A DNA stretch of 21,598 nt, taken from positions 1-21,598 of the forward strand of contig CATVZP010000030.1 in NCBI GenBank assembly GCA_958348565.1, in the 5' to 3' direction. This DNA is from an uncultured Collinsella sp. GTDB taxonomy: Bacteria; Actinomycetota; Coriobacteriia; Coriobacteriales; Coriobacteriaceae. Below, one piece after another: positions 6,111 through 14,777 of this stretch (position 1 is the stretch's first letter; every line of letters begins with the position of its first letter). The translations under genes and the position numbers were made by a program. The notes beneath the pieces were generated by a model. The model searched no databases. It saw only the letters and a program-made list of their open reading frames with translations, and was not told the DNA's origin.

Positions 6111-7534
6111 GGACCGGGGCGCGAGGTCGCGGGGGCATGCCGCTCTCCTTCGTCATCGCGCGCTACTTCGCCTACGCGTTCGCGGCGGTCGCCGCGGCGT
6201 GGCTCGCCTCGTTCATGGCGCTCTCCGCGGCGATCAACGCGGGCTTCGTCTACGAGGCAAGCTGGGGGCCGGCCAATACGCGCGAGGTCGCGGAGGGCCT
6301 GGCACGCGACGGCGTCTGCGGGCAGCAGGACGTGCCGACGGCGTACCGCTACCTCATCCTGAACAAGGACGGATACGTGCTGATGACAGACCTCGAGGGC
6401 ACGCGACTCGAGGACGCGACGGAGATGGCCCGTGCGGCACTCGCCGCGGATCCGGGCACAGTGGAGATCGAGGGCGGGGGCTCGGGCCTCACCTACGCCG
6501 CGTTCCCGCTCAAGGGCGGCGGGGCCTGTGCACTCGTCAGCGAGTACCTGCCGCAGTGGGTCTCGCGCGACCTCGCCGGCCTGCTTCCCAACCCGCAGAA
6601 CCTCATGCTCGTCGGCGCCGCTGCGGGAAGCGCGCTCGCGCTCGCGCTCGTGGCGCGCCGCGCGAGCCGCGTGATCTCGCGCAAGATGGCGCCGCTCGCG
6701 GAGGCGGCGGAGCGCGTCGGCGCGGGGGAGCTCGACTTCGCGGTCGGCAGCACCAACGTGCGCGAGGTGAACGACGTCCTCGCCGCGATGGACGCCATGC
6801 GGGCCTCCCTCGCCGAGTCGCTCGAAGCCCGCTGGGCCGCGGAGCGGGGGCAGCGCGAGCAGGTGGCGTCGCTCGCCCACGACCTCAAGACGCCGCTCAC
6901 CGTGCTGCGCGCCAACGCCGACTTCGTGGCGGAGGAGCTGGAAGACGAGAAAGACGCCGACCTCGCGGCCGCCGCGCGCGACATAGCCGGCAGTGTCGAA
7001 AGGCTCGACGGCTACGTGCGCCTGCTCATCGAGGCCTCGCGCGGGTCCGGCGGGGCGGAGAGGGCCCCCATGCGGCCGGCCGAGCTCTGCGAGCAGGTCC
7101 TCGCCGAGGCCGCCCAGATCGCCCGGGCGCGAGGCGTGACGCTCGACGCGGCCACGGGCCCTGCTGTCGCGGGCGCGCCCGAGGCCCCGCTCGACCGAAC
7201 CGCCCTGGCGCGAGCCGCCGCGAACCTCGTGGCCAACGCCGCCGAGCACGCGCGCTCGCGCGTGGCGGTCTCCTGCGACGTCGAGGGCGGTCACCTCGTC
7301 ATCGAGGTGTCCGACGACGGACCGGGCTTCTCTCCCGCCGCCCTCGAACGCGGCTGCGAGCGCCTCTTCACAGACGACTCCTCCCGCTCCTCGCGCGACG
7401 GAGGCCGCCACTACGGGCTCGGCCTCCACGCCGCCTCCGAGGCCGCGAGCGCCCACGGGGGCTCCGTCTCGCTCGCCAACAGCCCCTCGGGCGGCGCGGT
7501 GGCCACCATCGCGGTCCCCCTGTGCGGGGCCTGA
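6098..7534 (+). CDS. Membrane sensor histidine kinase
   Basis: This encodes 478 residues from a GTG at 6098 overlapping the regulator; an alternative ATG lies at 6137. Membrane helix 1 is at about 18-44, followed by an extracytoplasmic domain of about 120 residues and helix 2 at about 168-187. Next come a HAMP-like linker, then a HisKA domain with phospho-acceptor H261 in SLAHDLKTPLT. The ATPase domain has an N-box around N376-N380 (NLVANAAEH), DDGPGF and GLGLHAASEAA. The sizeable external domain suggests direct ligand sensing rather than the tiny loop of BceS-type kinases that sense through their transporter. The gene closes the operon; no clear terminator follows on the plus strand within 100 bases. 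Confidence 0.9.
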   Translation: MAALRTGARGRGGMPLSFVIARYFAYAFAAVAAAWLASFMALSAAINAGFVYEASWGPANTREVAEGLARDGVCGQQDVPTAYRYLILNKDGYVLMTDLEGTRLEDATEMARAALAADPGTVEIEGGGSGLTYAAFPLKGGGACALVSEYLPQWVSRDLAGLLPNPQNLMLVGAAAGSALALALVARRASRVISRKMAPLAEAAERVGAGELDFAVGSTNVREVNDVLAAMDAMRASLAESLEARWAAERGQREQVASLAHDLKTPLTVLRANADFVAEELEDEKDADLAAAARDIAGSVERLDGYVRLLIEASRGSGGAERAPMRPAELCEQVLAEAAQIARARGVTLDAATGPAVAGAPEAPLDRTALARAAANLVANAAEHARSRVAVSCDVEGGHLVIEVSDDGPGFSPAALERGCERLFTDDSSRSSRDGGRHYGLGLHAASEAASAHGGSVSLANSPSGGAVATIAVPLCGA

Positions 7535-7787
7535 CGACTCAGGCCCTCACACCGGCGTGCCTCGCAACCAAACGCTTCCATCTTGAAACACGGGGAGTAA
7601 ATCGCGAAATCGCAGGTGAAAGGGAGTAAAACGGCAAAGAAAAAGCCTCCGTCCCAACGCGGGAACGGAGGCCAGATTACCGTATTTACTCACCAATGTC
7701 GTTGGTGGCTTTACCGTGACTCTCGTACGAAACGAAACTCTGGAGCACAGTACAGCATTCAAAAGAGCAGACCAAAGCCCTATCGGC
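7535..7787. other. Convergent intergenic region between kinase and guaA
   Basis: This stretch holds the guaA terminator, a small CACCAA/TTGGTG hairpin (7691-7707) and three copies of GAGTAAA: plus strand near 7595 and 7624, and minus strand near 7688. I see no gene in it. Confidence 0.4.
7636..7672 (-). terminator. Rho-independent terminator of guaA
   Basis: On the minus strand, GCCTCCGT (7665-7672) pairs with ACGGAGGC (7645-7652), with an added three-base CCC/GGG pairing inside. It is followed by a T-rich tract (complement of 7636-7644). It lies about 115 bases after the guaA stop. Confidence 0.85.
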
Positions 7788-9386
7788 TTACTCCCACTCA
7801 ATCGTCGCAGGCGGCTTGGACGTGATGTCGTAGCACACGCGGTTGGCGCCGGGGACCTCGGCAACGATGCGGCCGGAGATGCGGGCCAGCACGTCGTAGG
7901 GCAGTTTGGCCCAGTCGGCGGTCATGGCATCGCTGGACTCGACGGCGCGCAGGATGATCGGGCGCTGGTAGGTGCGCTCGTCGCCCATAACGCCGACGGA
8001 CTTAATGTCGGGCAGGACCGCAAAGTACTGCCAGCAGCTGTGCTCGGAGTTGCGCTCGCCGGTCTGCTCAAACAGACGCTGGTTGTAGGCGTCGAGCTCC
8101 TCGCGCACGATAGCGTCGGCGTTCTTGAGAATCTCGAGCTTCTCCTTGTCGACCGCGCCGATGATGCGGATGGCCAGACCCGGGCCCGGGAAAGGCTGGC
8201 GGAACACGATATGACCCGGCAGGCCGAGCGCCAGACCAAGTGCGCGGACCTCGTCCTTAAAGAAGTGATCGAGCGGCTCAATAAGGTCGAAGTGCACGCC
8301 CTCGGGGAACGGGATTAGGTTGTGATGGCTCTTGATGGTGGCCGTCTTGCCACCCGTCTTGCGAGCACCGGACTCGATGATGTCGGGGTAGATGGTGCCC
8401 TGGGCCAGGTACTTGACCGGCTTGCCGTCGGTCTCGAGCTGCTGCGCCACGGCGAAGAACTCTTTCCAGAACTGCGTACCGATGATGCGGCGCTTCTCCT
8501 CGGGCTCGGTCACGCCGGCCAGAAGCTCGGCATAGCGGTCCTCGGCGTGGACGTGGATAAAGTCGACGTCAAACTGCTTGGTGAAGACCTCCTCCACCTG
8601 CTCGGGCTCGCCCTTACGCAGCAGGCCGTGGTTGATGAACACGCACGTCATCTGCTTGCCCACGGCGCGGGCGCCCAGCGCGGCCACGACGGAGGAGTCG
8701 ACGCCGCCGGACAGGGCCAGAATCACGCGGTCGTTGCCGACCTTCTCGCGGAACTCGGCCGTCATGGTCTCGACCAGGTTGTCCATGCTCCAGTTGGGCT
8801 CCAGGCCGCAGATCTCAAACAGGAAGTTGCTCAGCAGCTGCTGACCATACTCGGAGTGCTTGACCTCGGGGTGGAACTGCGTGGTGAAAATTTTACGCTC
8901 GGGGCATTCCATGGCGGCAACCGGGCACACGTCGGTGCTGGCGGTAACGGTAAAGCCCTCGGGCACCTCGGAAACGGCGTCGCGATGGCTCATCCACACA
9001 GTCTGCTCCATGGGCGTGGAGTTAAAGAGCTTGGCGCCGGCCGTGCGCGTGATGGTGGCGCGGCCGTACTCGCCCACCTCGGAGTGGCCGACCTTGCCGC
9101 CGAGCGTCACGGCCGTGATCTGATGGCCGTAGCAAAAGCCCAGGACGGGAAGGCCCAGGTCAAAGATGGCAGGGTCGATGGACGGAGCGTCCTCGGCGTA
9201 CACGGAGGCCGGGCCGCCAGAAAGGATGAGCGCAGAGGCGTTCATATCGCGAATCTCGTCGGCCGAGATGTCGCAGGGGACAATCTCGGAATACACGTTG
9301 AGGTCGCGGACGCGACGGGCAATGAGCTGACCGTACTGCGCACCAAAGTCGAGTACGAGGACCTTTGCGGAAGCCTTTTGATCCAT
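7788..9386 (-). CDS. guaA: GMP synthase (glutamine-hydrolysing)
   Basis: This encodes 532 residues and converts XMP to GMP with glutamine and ATP, the last step of guanine nucleotide synthesis. The class I glutamine amidotransferase domain has nucleophile C85 in GFCYGHQ, with H172 and E174 in FHPEV. The ATP-pyrophosphatase domain has the P-loop SGGVDSS (226-232). The C-terminal dimerisation domain ends PPATIEWE, as in almost all GuaA proteins. The ATG at 9386 is chosen because GAGGGGG lies just upstream and the enzyme normally begins a few residues before VLVLDFGAQ; the frame extends 12 codons further to 9422. Full length, no defects. It is monocistronic with its own terminator. I see no purine riboswitch in the 190-base leader. 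Confidence 0.97.
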   Translation of the reverse strand: MDQKASAKVLVLDFGAQYGQLIARRVRDLNVYSEIVPCDISADEIRDMNASALILSGGPASVYAEDAPSIDPAIFDLGLPVLGFCYGHQITAVTLGGKVGHSEVGEYGRATITRTAGAKLFNSTPMEQTVWMSHRDAVSEVPEGFTVTASTDVCPVAAMECPERKIFTTQFHPEVKHSEYGQQLLSNFLFEICGLEPNWSMDNLVETMTAEFREKVGNDRVILALSGGVDSSVVAALGARAVGKQMTCVFINHGLLRKGEPEQVEEVFTKQFDVDFIHVHAEDRYAELLAGVTEPEEKRRIIGTQFWKEFFAVAQQLETDGKPVKYLAQGTIYPDIIESGARKTGGKTATIKSHHNLIPFPEGVHFDLIEPLDHFFKDEVRALGLALGLPGHIVFRQPFPGPGLAIRIIGAVDKEKLEILKNADAIVREELDAYNQRLFEQTGERNSEHSCWQYFAVLPDIKSVGVMGDERTYQRPIILRAVESSDAMTADWAKLPYDVLARISGRIVAEVPGANRVCYDITSKPPATIEWE

Positions 9387-9547
9387 GGTTCCCCCTCTTG
9401 TTGGCGGGGAGCCGGTGCCCACCCGCGCGAATGAACGAAAATAACTTCCATAGTGTACACGTTATATGGGGTTTCTCGCCCCTCGCGGCCATCAGCGCAC
9501 GGCAAACGCACGACCTGGCCCCTATTTGACGGCGATTGAAGTGTTAC

Positions 9548-9576
9548 CAAACGTTACAGATGATGTAATACGTTTG
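9548..9576. promoter_or_regulatory. Inverted repeat upstream of the asparaginase gene
   Basis: CAAACGTTAC and GTAATACGTTTG are complementary apart from a two-base bulge, separated by AGATGAT. The repeat sits between the divergent guaA and asparaginase genes, about 75 bases before the asparaginase start. It is a plausible operator or promoter-proximal element, not identified with any regulator. Confidence 0.3.
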
Positions 9577-9652
9577 AACATTGGACGCCCTGTGCCACAA
9601 TACTGCCGAACAGCTCCGCCTCTGTGGCGGCAAATACGATAGGAATACCAGC

Positions 9653-10666
9653 ATGAAGCGCATCCTTCTCATCGCCACGGGCGGCACCATCGCATCGACC
9701 GAGGACGGCAACGGCCTCTCCCCCGCTCTGACCGGTGAGGAGCTCGCCCAGAGTGTCCCCGAGATCTCGGGCCTCTGCGAGCTCGACGTCGTGCAGCCCA
9801 TGAACATCGACAGCACCAATATGCGCCCGAGCGACTGGATGCGTATCCGCGACGTCATCGTCGAAGGCTATGCCGACCACGACGGCTTCGTGATTCTGCA
9901 CGGCACCGACACCATGAGCTACACCGCAGCAGCGCTTTCCTACCTGATTCAGGACAGCCCCAAGCCCATCGTGCTCACCGGCTCGCAAAAGCCCATGGGC
10001 AATCCCTTTACCGACGCCAAGCTCAATCTGTACCAGAGCCTGCTCTATGCGCTCGACGAGCACTCGCACGACGTCTCGATCGTGTTTGGCGGCGTTGCCA
10101 TTGCCGGCACGCGCGCCCGCAAGCAGCGCACCATGAGCTTTAACGCGTTCATTAGCGTCAACTATCCGCCCATTGCCTACATCCGCAACGACCGCATCGT
10201 GCGCAACGGGCTTCACGGCACGCATCAGGGCGAAAACCCGGTGCGTTTCTACGACAGCATCGACCCGCGCGTATTTGTACTCAAGCTTACGCCCGGCGTA
10301 AACCCGGGCATCCTCGACGCCCTTGCCGATAGCTACGACGCCGTGATTCTGGAGACCTTTGGCATTGGCGGTATTCCCGAGTTTGGCGAGTCCGGCGAGT
10401 CGTTCCAGGAGGCGATTTTCCGCTGGGTCGATTCGGGCCGCACCGTCGTTATGACCACGCAGGTCCCCGAAGAGGGCCTCGATCTGGGCGTTTATGAGGT
10501 CGGCCGTGCTTACGCCGATCATCCGGGTATTCTGCGCGGCGACGACATGACCACCGAGACGCTCGTGGCCAAGACCATGTGGGCACTCGGCCAGTCACGT
10601 GATGCCGCCGAGATCCAGCGCCTGTTCTACAGCCAAGTCAACCACGACCGCATCCCGATGGTGTAA
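9653..10666 (+). CDS. ansA: Type I (cytoplasmic) L-asparaginase
   Basis: This encodes 337 residues and hydrolyses asparagine to aspartate and ammonia. The N-terminal ATGGTIAS carries the catalytic T12. The second conserved block ILHGTDTM holds T85 and D86, and K113 lies in GSQKPMG; together they form the second catalytic triad. There is no signal peptide, so it is the cytoplasmic AnsA type rather than the periplasmic AnsB type. The start at 9653 has AGGA 8 bases upstream; the frame is open to 9581 but that leader has no family similarity. It is a single gene, divergent from guaA. Length matches the family (about 335-340). Confidence 0.95.
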   Translation: MKRILLIATGGTIASTEDGNGLSPALTGEELAQSVPEISGLCELDVVQPMNIDSTNMRPSDWMRIRDVIVEGYADHDGFVILHGTDTMSYTAAALSYLIQDSPKPIVLTGSQKPMGNPFTDAKLNLYQSLLYALDEHSHDVSIVFGGVAIAGTRARKQRTMSFNAFISVNYPPIAYIRNDRIVRNGLHGTHQGENPVRFYDSIDPRVFVLKLTPGVNPGILDALADSYDAVILETFGIGGIPEFGESGESFQEAIFRWVDSGRTVVMTTQVPEEGLDLGVYEVGRAYADHPGILRGDDMTTETLVAKTMWALGQSRDAAEIQRLFYSQVNHDRIPMV

Positions 10667-10987
10667 TCCCTAAGGCAGTTCCACTTATCGCAGCCTCAAA
10701 CGACAGGTGGTCCCCCTCGGGCCGTGCAAAAATCGGAGAATTCTGCAATTTCTCCGCCGGAGGCATAGAATCGGCCGATTGTTAGACGAACTTATAAGGC
10801 GAAGAGGCCGTCTAGTAAATATTTATTCCTCATTTTTATTTAGCGTGTGGATTAACTACTGTCAAAAAGGCAAAGCCAGCCGCTCGAGCTACCATCTACG
10901 GCTGAACAGGTGCTGAATACTCGCGATTTTGCACATCGCAACCAGGGGGACCCGCCCAAAGAGCGTCAATTAGCAGCGGGGAACGCC
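10667..10987. other. 321-base region with hairpins and no convincing gene
   Basis: After the asparaginase stop there is a 7-bp hairpin, CGGAGAA/TTCTCCG (10734-10740/10750-10756), then the palindrome ATCGGCCGAT near 10772, then TAGACG/CGTCTA arms around 10783-10813. An A+T-rich stretch follows (about 10810-10860). No rho-independent terminator with a T-run is evident except possibly the T-rich tract near 10830. It may be a small structured RNA or a decayed repeat element. Confidence 0.35.
10707..10916 (+). CDS. Doubtful short basic ORF
   Basis: A GTG-started frame of 69 codons lies inside the hairpin-rich region. The product would be very basic (KNRRILQFLRRRHRIGRLL). There is no good ribosome site, and the frame runs through the hairpin stems. 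I do not recognise it. It is more likely a by-product of the structured sequence than a gene. Confidence 0.15.
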   Translation: MVPLGPCKNRRILQFLRRRHRIGRLLDELIRRRGRLVNIYSSFLFSVWINYCQKGKASRSSYHLRLNRC

Positions 10988-11206
10988 CTATTCGATACCC
11001 TCGAGAAGCTCTGACACCGTCATGCCGAGTGCGGGCGCGATCTTAAATAAAACCTTGAGCGTGAAATTTGCCGTCCCACCTTCGATTCGGTCGAGGTAGG
11101 GTCGGCTGATTCCTGTTGCCACACAAAAATCAACCTTGGAGATACCAAGGTCCCTGCGTGTCTCTTCGACCCGCCTGCCAAGAATCTGTTTCGCACGTTC
11201 GTCCAT
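10988..11206 (-). CDS. Small XRE (Cro/cI)-family DNA-binding protein
   Basis: This encodes 72 residues made almost entirely of a helix-turn-helix of the XRE type: LGISKVDFCVATGISRPYLDRIEGG, in which the recognition helix begins at ISRPYLDRIE, then the closing helices with ALGMTVSELL. It is full length for a single-domain XRE repressor. It is transcribed divergently from the orphan gene at 11283, and the 77 bases between them contain a perfect 24-bp palindrome that is the obvious candidate operator. The ribosome site before 11206 is weak. Likely an autoregulator and regulator of its divergent neighbour; this is inferred from layout only. Confidence 0.85.
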   Translation of the reverse strand: MDERAKQILGRRVEETRRDLGISKVDFCVATGISRPYLDRIEGGTANFTLKVLFKIAPALGMTVSELLEGIE

Positions 11207-11235
11207 GCAGCCGAGTTTGAAATGGAGCCGAACAT

Positions 11236-11259
11236 AAACGTAAACTATAGTTTACGTTT
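11236..11259. promoter_or_regulatory. Perfect 24-bp palindrome between divergent genes
   Basis: The left arm AAACGTAAACTA (11236-11247) is followed directly by its exact reverse complement TAGTTTACGTTT (11248-11259), with no spacer. The centre contains TATAGT on both strands, which could be a -10 element. A dimeric XRE protein bound here could block both divergent promoters. Confidence 0.75.
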
Positions 11260-11282
11260 TGCCGAATACACAGGAGTTTTCT

Positions 11283-11672
11283 ATGTCGGGTTCTTCGGTC
11301 CGCATGTACCGAGCCACGCCTCGCACAAACAGCGCACCGCCCAAGCTCGTCGTCGTTGAAGCAGAATGCCTTTCGCCCGATGAGCGCACAGCATTTGCAT
11401 TGCTATCAAGTCGCGTCGCCGCCGTTCTGGTCCCTTGCCCGGCGCAAGGTGAACTTGCCATCCGATGCCAAGCGCACAGCTGCTCGCTCAATCAGACTGC
11501 CGTAATAGCAACCAGCCAGCGCGGCCTGCCCCTTCTCTTGGAAGCCGGTATCGCGCTCTGTCTTCGCGGCGCCGGATACGAAAACGAGGCCGCCGCCGAC
11601 ATGGTCTTTAAACCACGATCGAGCGGCGGCCTCGCAGCAGCCATTGAATATGTGTGCAGGCTCGTTGCCTAA
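11283..11672 (+). CDS. Hypothetical protein beside the XRE regulator
   Basis: This encodes 129 residues. The ATG at 11283 follows CAGGAG at 7-base spacing; an in-frame ATG at 11259 lies within the palindrome and is less likely. The sequence has alternating hydrophobic strands (PKLVVVEAECLS, then VAAVLVPCP and QTAVIATSQRG). It has four cysteines before residue 90 and ends in an amphipathic helix. There is no signal peptide or membrane helix. The Rossmann-like alternation suggests a compact alpha/beta fold, but I know no family. Its promoter is shared with the divergent XRE gene, which probably represses it. It converges with the membrane gene at 11682, only 9 bases away, with no visible terminator. 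Confidence 0.6.
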   Translation: MSGSSVRMYRATPRTNSAPPKLVVVEAECLSPDERTAFALLSSRVAAVLVPCPAQGELAIRCQAHSCSLNQTAVIATSQRGLPLLLEAGIALCLRGAGYENEAAADMVFKPRSSGGLAAAIEYVCRLVA

Positions 11673-11681
11673 AAGGACAAG

Positions 11682-12065
11682 CTAGAAACCAAAGCCAAAG
11701 CCCGTTCCAGTAATCGCCGAATACATAAAGTAGACGTTGATTACATTGAGGAACACGCCCGTGATGCAGCCGTTGCGCAGGTAGCGCTCGCACGCAAGAC
11801 GTGCCATCACAGCGGAGTCCTCGTTGTTCTTTGCCTGGCGTCCCGCCGTAAAGTACGTCGCCACGCTCAGCAGCAGGTTGAGCACCGGCAGTGCCAGCAG
11901 CTCGTAGCTCTTACCCCAGCGCGTCACCTCGCCGGCTGCGTTAAACTTCGTTGCCACCTCGGGGCCAATGTTGGGGATCACAAACGCTGCAACCACCAGC
12001 GGAATCACCGCAAGTACGAGCAGCGCAATACCCATGTAGCCAGCTTTTTTGCCATATTTAAACAT
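11682..12065 (-). CDS. Small membrane protein with DUF1648-like domain
   Basis: This encodes 127 residues. It has three membrane helices, at about 10-31, 55-73 and 99-118. Between the first two lies VATKFNAAGEVTRWGKSYELLALP, which matches the DUF1648 pattern (THFNxxGxxDRWG...P) found at the N-terminus of SdpI-type immunity and other small membrane proteins. The C-terminus ends in a short Gly-Phe repeat. The ribosome site AAGGA overlaps the ychF stop region and only 11 bases separate the genes, so it is read in the same operon as ychF. Function unknown; a relation to peptide immunity is a possibility only. Confidence 0.65.
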   Translation of the reverse strand: MFKYGKKAGYMGIALLVLAVIPLVVAAFVIPNIGPEVATKFNAAGEVTRWGKSYELLALPVLNLLLSVATYFTAGRQAKNNEDSAVMARLACERYLRNGCITGVFLNVINVYFMYSAITGTGFGFGF

Positions 12066-12076
12066 ATGCGTCGTCC

Positions 12077-13153
<1,077 letters not shown>

Positions 13154-13196
13154 GACAGCTCCTTTTGGTACAGGTACTTCAAACTGCATAAGTATA

Positions 13197-13240
13197 GCGC
13201 CGCCGCAGCATCCGGGCGAATCCGGACACCGCGGCGGCGC
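13197..13240. promoter_or_regulatory. Strong hairpin between the GH4 gene and ychF
   Basis: GCGCCGCCGC (13197-13206) pairs perfectly with GCGGCGGCGC (13231-13240), and an inner TCCGG/CCGGA stem extends it. On the minus strand it follows the GH4 gene and precedes ychF, but no T-run follows. It may end GH4 transcription inefficiently or protect the 3' end. TATACT just downstream (minus strand, 13191-13196) could be the ychF -10 element. Confidence 0.5.
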
Positions 13241-13280
13241 AAATGAAGCAGAGATGCGTGAGAGTTCGGGACAGCAGTCC

Positions 13281-14624
13281 TTACTTAAGCTCGGGCCAGA
13301 AATCCTTGTTGGCCTCGATGAGCTCGTCCAGGATCTGCTTGGCAACGCTCGCCGAAGGAATGGTCTTGGAGAGCGTGAGTGCCTGCCAGAGCTTCTGGTA
13401 GCTGCCTTCGACCCAAGCCTGGACAACGAGCTTCTCGACGGAAACCTGCTGCTCCATCAGGCCCTTCTGGAACTGCGGGATCGGGCCCTGGCAGATCTTC
13501 TCAAAGCCGTTGGAGCCAACGATGCAAGGCACCTCGACCATGGCCGTCGGGTCGAAGTTGGGCACAGCGCCATCGTTGGGGACAATCAGCAGGAAGCGCT
13601 CGAGCGTGTTCTCGGCCAGCGCGCAGGCAAGGTCGACGATGTAGTTGGCGTGTACGTCGGGCTCAAAGCCGCCGTCCTTGGCAGTACCCTTGGCGATGAT
13701 GTCGCGGCAAGCGCCAAAGACCTTCTTCTCGCGGCCGTCCATAACCTCATTGGCGCGAGTGTAGTTGGGGTCAGACGTCTCGACAACATAGTCCGGGTAC
13801 AGGTAGTACTTGAGGTAGGTGTTGGGAATCGTCTCGGGATCGACAGCATAGACATCCTTGGCCTTGCCGAAGGTGTGAATCCAGCTCTCCTCGACGTGCT
13901 GCTCCTTACCGGCCTCGTGCTCAATGCCGTCCAAGTAGCCGTTCTTTGCCATGTGCTCCTTGATCTGCGGCATGAGGTCGTTACCCTCCTTGTCGTAGAT
14001 CTTGCTCCACCAACCAAAGTGGTTGAGGCCGTAGTAGCTGTACTGCAGCTCGCGACGATCCTTGATGCCGCACATACGGCTCATCTTATCCATGAGGTCG
14101 ATCGGCATGTCGCAGATGTTGATGATGCGGCTGTTGGGGCGCAGCACGCGGCAAGCCTCTGCGACAATAGCCGCGGGGTTGGAGTAGTTGAGCATCCAGG
14201 CGTTGGGGCTGTACTTCTCCATGTAGTCCAGGATCTCGATGACACCGCCGATGGAGCGCATACCGTAGGCGATGCCGCCAGCGCCGCAGGTCTCCTGACC
14301 AACGCAGCCGTACTTGAGGGGGATCTTCTCGTCGAGCTCGCGCATAGCGTAGAGACCCACGCGGATGTGAGCAAGGACGAAGTCAGTACCGGTAAAAGCG
14401 GTTTCGGGGTCGGTGGTGTAGTTGAACTCAACCTCGGGAGCGTTCTCGTGGAAGTAGATCTCGCACGCCTTGGCAACGATCTCCTGGCGCTCGGCGTTGT
14501 TGTCGTAGAAGGTCACCTTGTTGACCGGGAAGCGGTCGCGCTCCTCAAGCAGCATCAGGGCGATGCCCGGGGTGAAGGTAGAGCCACCGCCGGCAATGGT
14601 CACGGCATAGTTTTTCTTGGACAT
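13281..14624 (-). CDS. 6-phospho-alpha-glucosidase, glycoside hydrolase family 4 (GlvA/MalH-like)
   Basis: This encodes 447 residues. It has an N-terminal NAD-binding fold (IAGGGSTFTPGIALML) and the GH4 metal-site residues C171 in ICDMPID and H202 in NHFGWW. CDMP rather than CNVP is the signature of the alpha-specific branch that cleaves 6-phospho-alpha-glucosides such as maltose 6'-phosphate. The enzyme needs NAD and a divalent metal such as Mn(II) and works by an oxidation-elimination mechanism, releasing glucose 6-phosphate. Length matches GlvA and MalH (about 440). It lies 153 bases downstream of the PTS transporter on the same strand, with a hairpin between them, and together they form an uptake-and-hydrolysis unit. 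The exact disaccharide is unknown. Confidence 0.93.
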   Translation of the reverse strand: MSKKNYAVTIAGGGSTFTPGIALMLLEERDRFPVNKVTFYDNNAERQEIVAKACEIYFHENAPEVEFNYTTDPETAFTGTDFVLAHIRVGLYAMRELDEKIPLKYGCVGQETCGAGGIAYGMRSIGGVIEILDYMEKYSPNAWMLNYSNPAAIVAEACRVLRPNSRIINICDMPIDLMDKMSRMCGIKDRRELQYSYYGLNHFGWWSKIYDKEGNDLMPQIKEHMAKNGYLDGIEHEAGKEQHVEESWIHTFGKAKDVYAVDPETIPNTYLKYYLYPDYVVETSDPNYTRANEVMDGREKKVFGACRDIIAKGTAKDGGFEPDVHANYIVDLACALAENTLERFLLIVPNDGAVPNFDPTAMVEVPCIVGSNGFEKICQGPIPQFQKGLMEQQVSVEKLVVQAWVEGSYQKLWQALTLSKTIPSASVAKQILDELIEANKDFWPELK

Positions 14625-14720
14625 GATGTCCTCCTCATTCTGGCCGCTTGCTCAATCCATCCCCGTACGCGGCCTGCACGGTTTGGAATTGTTACCTAGA
14701 AGTGGATTTTTTATCTCTAG

Positions 14721-14759
14721 AATCGGCCTTGCGGTGCATACCGGCTCGCAAGGCCGATT
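14721..14759 (-). promoter_or_regulatory. Intercistronic 12-bp hairpin between PTS and GH4 genes
   Basis: AATCGGCCTTGC (14721-14732) pairs perfectly with GCAAGGCCGATT (14748-14759), with a 15-base loop. On the minus strand the stem is followed by TAGAGATAAAAAATC, which is A-rich, so it is not a terminator in that direction. It probably marks the end of the stable PTS message or a processing point. Confidence 0.55.
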
Positions 14760-14777
14760 GTTTCGATGGACGATGGT

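Noticed and set aside
5735..7456. 573-codon open frame on the minus strand
   Set aside because: It is a shadow of the regulator and kinase genes in G+C-rich DNA, where stop codons are rare. Its product is a low-complexity Arg/Gly/Glu/Ala string without any motif.
7595..7690. GAGTAAA repeats after the kinase gene as an array
   Set aside because: Only three copies, mixed in orientation and irregular in spacing; too short and few to call a repeat family.
9387..9580. Purine riboswitch upstream of guaA
   Set aside because: Neither strand shows the conserved purine-aptamer core (the paired loops and the three-way junction with conserved TATA flanks).
14721..14759. Rho-independent terminator between PTS and GH4 genes
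   Set aside because: The stem is strong, but on the transcribed strand it is followed by an A-rich, not T-rich, stretch. I list it as an intercistronic hairpin instead.
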